A stretch of 64,000 nt of DNA, from NCBI RefSeq assembly GCF_028743715.1, contig NZ_CP117996.1, positions 3,162,001-3,226,000 of the forward strand. Direction: 5' to 3'. A program made the translations under genes and the position numbers. The notes under the pieces were generated by a model, which was not told the DNA's origin, ran no database searches, and saw only the letters and a list, made by a program, of their open reading frames with translations. Positions 59,166 to 64,000 of the stretch are shown piece after piece. This DNA comes from Microbacterium sp. Clip185. Lineage in GTDB: Bacteria; Actinomycetota; Actinomycetes; Actinomycetales; Microbacteriaceae. Position 1 is the first letter of the stretch; the number at the start of each line of letters is the position of its first letter.

Positions 59166-60463
59166 CGGGCGGCTCCTTCCGTGCCGGCGAGCGCCGGTTC
59201 GCCGACCACCGCCAGCGTCTCGGTGAGCACGGCGGCGGGCACGGATGCGGGCACGTCGATGATCGGGTTCTCCCGCGTGACGGCGGGAACGTTGCCGAGG
59301 GCGGCGAGGAGGGTGACGCGGGGGATCACTCCGACGAGGCGCTGACGCTCGTCGACCACGGCGACGGGGTAGGGCGACTCGACCGCGTGCTCGACCACAT
59401 CCGTCAGCGGGTCATCGGGTGCGACCACCTGCTGCGCGCGCTGCACGATGCGGCGGAGGTCGGTCTCTCCCGCCTTGACCGCGCGGATCACGGCGCGGTC
59501 GGTCACGGCGCCGATGTAGCGACGGTTCTCGACGACGGCCACGGCCCCGGCCTGAAGATCGCGCATGACGCGCAGGGCTCCGCGCATCCCGGCCGACACG
59601 GGCGTCGTCGCCTGCGGCGGCGCCATGACGGAGGACGCCGTCAGCACGCGCGCGCGGTCGACGTCCTGCACGAACTGGGCGACGTAGTCGTTCGCCGGGT
59701 CGGTGAGGATCTCCTCGGGGGTACCGTTCTGCACGATGCGGCCGTCGCGCATGACGGCGATGCGGTCGCCCAGGAACATGGCCTCGTTCAGATCGTGCGT
59801 GATGAAGACGATCGTGCGGCCGAGCTCCTGCTGCAGCTCGATCAGCTGCTCCTGCATCTCCCGGCGGATGAGGGGGTCGAGTGCCGAGAAGGCCTCGTCC
59901 ATGAGCAGGATGTCGGTGCCGGAGGTGAGGGCGCGGGCGAGACCGACGCGCTGACGCATGCCGCCGGAGAGCTCTCCCGGCATCGCGTCGACGCGATCGC
60001 CGAGGCCGACCTTGTCGAGGATCTCCCGTGCGCGCTCGCGCCGCTCTTGCGTGCCGACGCCCTGGATCTCCAGTGCGTATGCGGCGTTGTCGAGCACCGT
60101 GCGGTGCGGCAGGAGCGCGAAGTGCTGGAACACCATCGAGATCGACGAACGACGGATGCGGCGCAGCTGCGCGGCCGAGGCGGTGGTCACGTTCTGGCCC
60201 TGCACCAGCACTTCGCCGGCGCTCGGGGGCAGCAGGCCGTTGAGCATGCGGATGATGGTGGACTTGCCGGAGCCGGAGAGGCCCATGATCACGAAGATCT
60301 CGCCAGGGTCGACGGTGAAGCTCGCGTCGATCACCGCGGCGGTGCCGCGGTCCGACACCTCGGCACGGGTCTTGCCCGCGCGCAGCTGCTCGATGACGGA
60401 CTTGGGATTCTTGCCGAAGACCTTGAACAGGTTTCGGGCCTCGATGGCATGTTCGACACTCAC
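59162..60463 (-). CDS. Glycine betaine/proline ABC ATPase with CBS domains (ProV/OpuAA-like)
   Basis: The 433-residue ATPase has Walker A (GLSGSGKST), the Q-loop in VFQHFALLPHRTVLDN, signature LSGGMRQRVGLARAL, Walker B (ILLMDEAFSALDP), and the H-loop in FITHDLNEAM. The last ~150 residues are two CBS domains (ALRVMRDLQAGAVAVVENRR, VVAPDDPLTDVVEHAVESPY) that sense ionic strength in OpuA. GTG at 60463 follows GAGGTG; the longer upstream frame lacks family residues. First gene of the operon. Confidence 0.92.
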   Translation of the reverse strand: MSVEHAIEARNLFKVFGKNPKSVIEQLRAGKTRAEVSDRGTAAVIDASFTVDPGEIFVIMGLSGSGKSTIIRMLNGLLPPSAGEVLVQGQNVTTASAAQLRRIRRSSISMVFQHFALLPHRTVLDNAAYALEIQGVGTQERRERAREILDKVGLGDRVDAMPGELSGGMRQRVGLARALTSGTDILLMDEAFSALDPLIRREMQEQLIELQQELGRTIVFITHDLNEAMFLGDRIAVMRDGRIVQNGTPEEILTDPANDYVAQFVQDVDRARVLTASSVMAPPQATTPVSAGMRGALRVMRDLQAGAVAVVENRRYIGAVTDRAVIRAVKAGETDLRRIVQRAQQVVAPDDPLTDVVEHAVESPYPVAVVDERQRLVGVIPRVTLLAALGNVPAVTRENPIIDVPASVPAAVLTETLAVVGEPALAGTEGAAR

Positions 60464-60877
60464 GTGGATTGCACCTCGGCAGTCCGGTGCACAGACTGCA
60501 TCGGTCACGCCCGGGTGGACGACCACGGGCGGCCGCGTCGGGAGGCGCGTCACGCACGGGCTCCGGGCATAGGACCCGGGCACGGTCGTCGACCGTACGC
60601 TCGCCGACGCGCTCCCGAAGGGGCATCAGGCGACCGCGGACTGGTCGTGGGGCCCGGCGACGGGCCTTTTCCAACGTGTCACGCGTTTTCGGGGTTCGCA
60701 AGTCGGCTCACGCGGTTGCCGCATCCGATCGATCGCGCTAACGCGCCCGCGTGGTATCACACGCTGCTCTTGCGCGCACATGCGGTGTGATGCGAGCCGG
60801 AATGTCTCGCTTGACACAGCCACGCTCGTCGTTGCATGGTTAGTTAGTCAAGTAATGAACCACCGAACGGGGAACCA
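60464..60877. promoter_or_regulatory. Divergent region between betaine transporter and GntR operons
   Basis: The 414-bp gap holds no gene. TTGACA at 60811-60816 is a clear -35 for the plus-strand GntR operon, followed by an A/T-rich run (GGTTAGTTAGTCAAGTAA) that may hold the -10 and the GntR operator. An inverted repeat ATCACAC (60756-60762) / GTGTGAT (60785-60791) lies further up. The transporter promoter must read leftward from within this region; AACGTGTCACG at about 60673 is a short palindrome there. Confidence 0.55.
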
Positions 60878-61261
60878 GTGATCGAAGAGGGCAAACCGCT
60901 CTTCCTCCAGATCGCGGAGAGCGTCGAGGACGCGATCGTCGATGGCAGCCTCCGCGAGGAGGACCAGGCGCCGTCGACGAACGAACTCGCCGCGTTCCAC
61001 CGCATCAATCCGGCCACCGCAGCCAAAGGAGTGAACATGCTCGTCGACAAGGGAGTGCTCTACAAGCGCCGCGGCGTGGGCATGTTCGTCGCCCCCGGCG
61101 CCCGCGAGGCGCTGCAGAGCGAGCGCCGCACGGCCTTCGCCGACCGCTTCGTCGAGCCGCTGCTCGCCGAAGCCCGCAGGCTCGGGCTCGGCCCGGACGA
61201 CATAGCCCACCTCATCGCCGACCGCGCCGCCGGCACCCCGAACGAAGGAGAGAGCAAGTGA
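60878..61261 (+). CDS. GntR-family regulator, YtrA subfamily
   Basis: The 127-residue protein has the short YtrA form: winged-helix (GKPLFLQIAESVEDAIVDGS, STNELAAFHRINPATAAKGV, LVDKGVLYKRRGVGMFV) and a ~45-residue helical tail. It is the first gene of an ABC operon, as in ytr-type clusters, and probably represses it. GTG at 60878 overlaps nothing upstream; the stop overlaps the ATPase start (GTGA). Confidence 0.9.
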   Translation: MIEEGKPLFLQIAESVEDAIVDGSLREEDQAPSTNELAAFHRINPATAAKGVNMLVDKGVLYKRRGVGMFVAPGAREALQSERRTAFADRFVEPLLAEARRLGLGPDDIAHLIADRAAGTPNEGESK

Positions 61262-62160
61262 CCGCCGTGATCGAGGTCAGCGGGCTGACCAAGCGGTACC
61301 GCGACACCGTCGCCGTCGACGACGTCAGCTTCCGGATCGAGAAGGACGCCATCTATGGTCTCCTCGGCCGCAACGGAGCGGGCAAGACGACGATCATGTC
61401 GATCCTGACCGCGCAGAACTTCGCCACCTCCGGCGAGGTGCGCGTCTTCGGTGAAAACCCGTACGAGAACGCCCACGTGCTCTCGCGCGTCTGCTTCGTC
61501 CGCGAGAGTCAGCGCTACCCCGACGACGCCCTTCCCATCCACGCGTTCCGCATCGCCAGGCTCTTCTTCCCGAACTGGGACCAGGAGCTCGCCGAGCGGC
61601 TCGTCGCGGACTTCCGTCTGCCGATGAAGACACGCATCAAGAAGCTCTCGCGCGGACAGCTCTCCGCCGTCGGCGTCATCATCGGCATCGCCTCGCGCGC
61701 TGAGATCACCTTCTTCGACGAACCGTACCTCGGACTGGATGCGGTCGCCCGCCAGATCTTCTACGACCGCCTGCTCGAGGACTACGCGGAGCACCCCCGC
61801 ACCATCATCCTGTCGAGCCACCTCATCGATGAGGTCTCGAATCTTCTCGAGAAGGTGATCGTCGTCGAGGGCGGTCGCGTGCTGCTGGACGAGGACACCG
61901 AGGCGCTGCGCGAGCGCGCGACGAGTGTCGTCGGCGACGCGGAGGCGGTCGACGCCTTCGTCGCCGGCCGGGAGGTGCTGCACCGCGAGAGCCTCGGCCG
62001 CGTCGCATCCGTCACGGTGCTCGGCGCGCTCACCCCGGACGAGCGCGCACGCATGCGGGATGCAGGCCTCGAGCTTGCGCCCGTGTCCCTGCAGCAGCTC
62101 GTCGTGCGCCTCACGCAGCGCGTCGAATCCCCCGCTCTCGAGAATGGAGTCGTGCGATGA
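61258..62160 (+). CDS. ABC transporter ATP-binding protein (YtrB-like)
   Basis: The 300-residue ATPase has Walker A (LLGRNGAGKTTIMSIL), Walker B (ITFFDEPYLGLD) and the H-loop (ILSSHLIDE). The signature reads LSRGQLSAVG rather than LSGGQ, and the catalytic Glu is followed by Pro-Tyr. This variant set is typical of export-type ABC proteins in GntR/YtrA operons. It is coupled to both neighbours by 4-bp overlaps. The substrate is unknown; antibiotic or cell-wall stress response is a common role. Confidence 0.9.
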   Translation: MTAVIEVSGLTKRYRDTVAVDDVSFRIEKDAIYGLLGRNGAGKTTIMSILTAQNFATSGEVRVFGENPYENAHVLSRVCFVRESQRYPDDALPIHAFRIARLFFPNWDQELAERLVADFRLPMKTRIKKLSRGQLSAVGVIIGIASRAEITFFDEPYLGLDAVARQIFYDRLLEDYAEHPRTIILSSHLIDEVSNLLEKVIVVEGGRVLLDEDTEALRERATSVVGDAEAVDAFVAGREVLHRESLGRVASVTVLGALTPDERARMRDAGLELAPVSLQQLVVRLTQRVESPALENGVVR

Positions 62161-62852
62161 ACCGCATCCTCAAGGTCGTCCGCATGCAACTGACCAACAA
62201 GCAGACCTTTGTCTGGGTTCCGCTGATCGTCCTCGGCGGCGCATTCGCCATCAGCCTCGCGATCTACGGCATCCTCTTCAGCGCGGGTGCCACCGGCACG
62301 TTCTACGGCGGCGGTGCCCAGGCTCCCCTCTGGTACTTCGCCGTCATCGGCGCGCAGGCGTTGACCATGACGTTCCCGTTCTCGCAGGCGATGAGCGTGA
62401 CGCGGCGCGAGTTCTTTCTCGGCACGATGCTGACGGCGGTGCTCACCGCCGCCATGCTCGCCGTGATCTTCGTCATCGGCGGGCTCATCGAGACCGCGAC
62501 CGGGGGTTGGTGGTTCAACGGCTACTTCTTCACCGTCGGTGTCGGCTGGGAGCCGGGACCGGTGCTGGCGGGAGTCTTCTACTTCGCGATCGCCATGCTG
62601 TTCTTCGTTTCGGGCTTCTGGGGCGCAACGATCTTCAAGCGCTTCGGCACGTTGTGGCTGGTCGTCACCCTCGTCGGGGTCGCCGCGATCATCGTGCTCG
62701 CCCTGTTCGTCGTCACACGCTTGGACGCGTGGCCGTCGGTCATCGACTGGGTCGCATCGATCGGGCTCGGCGGGATCACCCTTCTGATCGCGGGGATCGC
62801 CGCGGTGCTGGCCGCGATCGCCTTCCCGACGCTGCGGCGCGCCACACCCTGA
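62157..62852 (+). CDS. ABC transporter permease of the GntR/YtrA operon
   Basis: The 231-residue protein has six hydrophobic helices (about 18-40, 58-78, 92-112, 130-150, 165-185, 195-220) and the ABC2-type permease pattern without clear motifs; MSVTRREFFLGTMLTAVLTA is the segment typical of this family. It is the membrane partner of the overlapping ATPase gene and completes the operon. Confidence 0.85.
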   Translation: MNRILKVVRMQLTNKQTFVWVPLIVLGGAFAISLAIYGILFSAGATGTFYGGGAQAPLWYFAVIGAQALTMTFPFSQAMSVTRREFFLGTMLTAVLTAAMLAVIFVIGGLIETATGGWWFNGYFFTVGVGWEPGPVLAGVFYFAIAMLFFVSGFWGATIFKRFGTLWLVVTLVGVAAIIVLALFVVTRLDAWPSVIDWVASIGLGGITLLIAGIAAVLAAIAFPTLRRATP

Positions 62853-62924
62853 GAACGACGGGATGATGGAGAGGGCGCGAGCTCGGCCCGCTACCCGGAT
62901 CCCGCCGTCGACAAGGAGCACAGC

Positions 62925-64000
62925 ATGAGCGAGTTCGCACGACGCATCGATGCCATCACCATCGACCAGCTGCGATCAACCGGAGCCACCAAGTGGTCGG
63001 CGGAGGACGGCACATTGGGCGCGTTCGTCGCGGAGATGGACTTCGGCATCGATCGCAAGATCACCGAGGCGCTGCATCGAGCCGTCGACGCCGGGTCGTT
63101 CGGCTACATGCCGCGGGGGATCGCGGCGGATCTCTCCGAGGCGACCGCGGAGTTCGTCGGGCGCCGCTACGGCTGGCAGGTTCCGGCATCGGATGTGTGG
63201 GGCGTTCCGGATGTCATCGTCGGTCTCGAACTCGCGATGGAGCACTGCTCGGCTCCGGGCTCCAAGATCATCGTCCCGACGCCCTCGTACATGCCCTTCC
63301 TGTTCGTGCCGCCGATGCGGGGGCGTGAGGTCATCGAAGTCCCGCTCGCCGTCCGCGACGGACGCTACGAGTTCGACCTCGATGCCCTCCAGCGCGCGTT
63401 CGACGAGGGCGGGAACCTCCTGCTGCTGTGCAACCCGTACAACCCGGTCGGCCGCGTCTTCAGCCGCGAAGAGCTCGTCGCCATCTCCGAGGTCGTCGAA
63501 CGCAATGGCGGGCGCGTCTTCTCCGACGAGATCTGGGCCCCGCTCGTCTTCAGCGGGTCGACCCATGTCCCGTACGCGTCGGTCTCCGAGGCGGCCGCGC
63601 AGCACACGATCACGGCGATGAGCGCGTCCAAGGCCTGGAACCTGCCCGGGCTGAAGTGCGCGCAGCTCGTGATCACGAGCGACGTCGACCGGGAGAAGTG
63701 GGCGAAGATCGGCCCGTTCGGCGGCCACGGCACCAGCAACCTCGGCGCCATCGCCAACGCGGTGGCCTACCGCGACGGCGACGACTGGCTCGCCGAGCTC
63801 GTGCCGTACCTCGAACGCAATCGCGACACCCTCCAGCACCTCCTCGCAGAAGAGATCCCGGGCGCCTGGATGCCGACGCCCGAGGGAACCTACGTCGGAT
63901 GGATCGACTTCCGAGAGGCCGGCCTCGGTGACGCACCCGCCGAGTTCTTCCAGCGGGAGGCGTCCGTGCAGCTCACGGAGGGCACCATGTGCGGAACGGC
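62925..64000 (+). CDS. MalY/PatB-family PLP aminotransferase/C-S lyase (3' end beyond window)
   Basis: At least 358 residues of a fold-type I PLP enzyme are visible. Motifs are VAEMDFGIDRKITEAL, VVGVPDV-like GVPDVIVGLELAME, CNPYNPVGRVFSREEL, VFSDEIWAPLVF and the PLP lysine in MSASKAWNLPGLKCAQ. MalY/PatB enzymes cleave cystathionine or act as aminotransferases and sometimes regulators. ATG follows AAGGAG at good spacing. The right window edge truncates it. Confidence 0.88.
   Translation, partial: MSEFARRIDAITIDQLRSTGATKWSAEDGTLGAFVAEMDFGIDRKITEALHRAVDAGSFGYMPRGIAADLSEATAEFVGRRYGWQVPASDVWGVPDVIVGLELAMEHCSAPGSKIIVPTPSYMPFLFVPPMRGREVIEVPLAVRDGRYEFDLDALQRAFDEGGNLLLLCNPYNPVGRVFSREELVAISEVVERNGGRVFSDEIWAPLVFSGSTHVPYASVSEAAAQHTITAMSASKAWNLPGLKCAQLVITSDVDREKWAKIGPFGGHGTSNLGAIANAVAYRDGDDWLAELVPYLERNRDTLQHLLAEEIPGAWMPTPEGTYVGWIDFREAGLGDAPAEFFQREASVQLTEGTMCGT

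Overview
The window is high-GC DNA with dense, often 4-bp-overlapping genes and frequent GGATGCGG / CGCATCC codon context. Together with recognisable families (13E12/DUF222 HNH protein, BioY/BioB under BioQ-type sites, YbaB plus WXG-like genes, many leaderless genes) this points to an actinobacterium, most likely a Microbacterium or close relative in the Microbacteriaceae. No rRNA, tRNA, CRISPR array, complete insertion sequence or prophage was seen.

Layout. 1-12.8 kb: a purine/ureide catabolic island. A minus-strand set (8-oxoguanine-deaminase-like amidohydrolase cut by the left edge, NMT1-type binding lipoprotein, adenosine-deaminase-like protein) faces an Xre-cupin regulator. A tightly overlapped minus-strand operon (allantoinase, acetamidase/formamidase, AtzH-amidase fusion, PucG-like aminotransferase, allantoate amidohydrolase) diverges from OHCU decarboxylase and 5-hydroxyisourate hydrolase. 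No urate oxidase is in the window. A zinc-type ArsR and a His-rich protein sit inside this region. 12.8-26.3 kb: mixed genes (membrane proteins, GIY-YIG protein, SDR, PadR/HAAS pair, VOC protein, MmyB-like regulator, alcohol dehydrogenase, HNH protein, apt, GH13 alpha-glucosidase, M20 amidohydrolase). 26.3-30.7 kb: an accessory locus with a YbaB-WXG-WXG-like operon diverging from three paralogous tail-anchored proteins of unknown function. 30.8-41.5 kb: Pr6Pr protein, APC permease, sufS-sufU, DEAD-box helicase, ArsR-AHSA1 operon, bioY-bioB. 41.9-49.0 kb: a sugar or phosphodiester uptake regulon (ABC transporter, galT, MgtC, two-HTH LacI regulator, 2H phosphoesterase) linked by an identical palindromic operator at two promoters. 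49.1-50.7 kb: two orphan immunity-type proteins (DUF4241, SMI1/KNR4). 51.2-57.2 kb: purL, a small membrane protein, map flanked by two paralogous coiled-coil membrane proteins, and a TetR regulator. 57.2-64 kb: glycine-betaine ABC transporter, a GntR/YtrA-type ABC operon, and a MalY/PatB aminotransferase cut by the right edge.

The most unusual structure is non-coding. Five copies of an ~88-bp dispersed hairpin element lie in intergenic gaps at 1.0, 4.1, 5.05, 35.7 and 35.9 kb. A second, 63-bp palindromic element occurs at 41.7 and 50.8 kb. A 20-bp perfect hairpin next to a GC-rich tandem repeat lies upstream of purL. The leading candidate for an undescribed protein system is the YbaB/WXG locus with its three tail-anchored paralogs.

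Start codons: at least fifteen genes have a TANNNT-like hexamer 6-7 nt before the start codon and no Shine-Dalgarno sequence, which suggests leaderless transcription. I used this to choose several starts.
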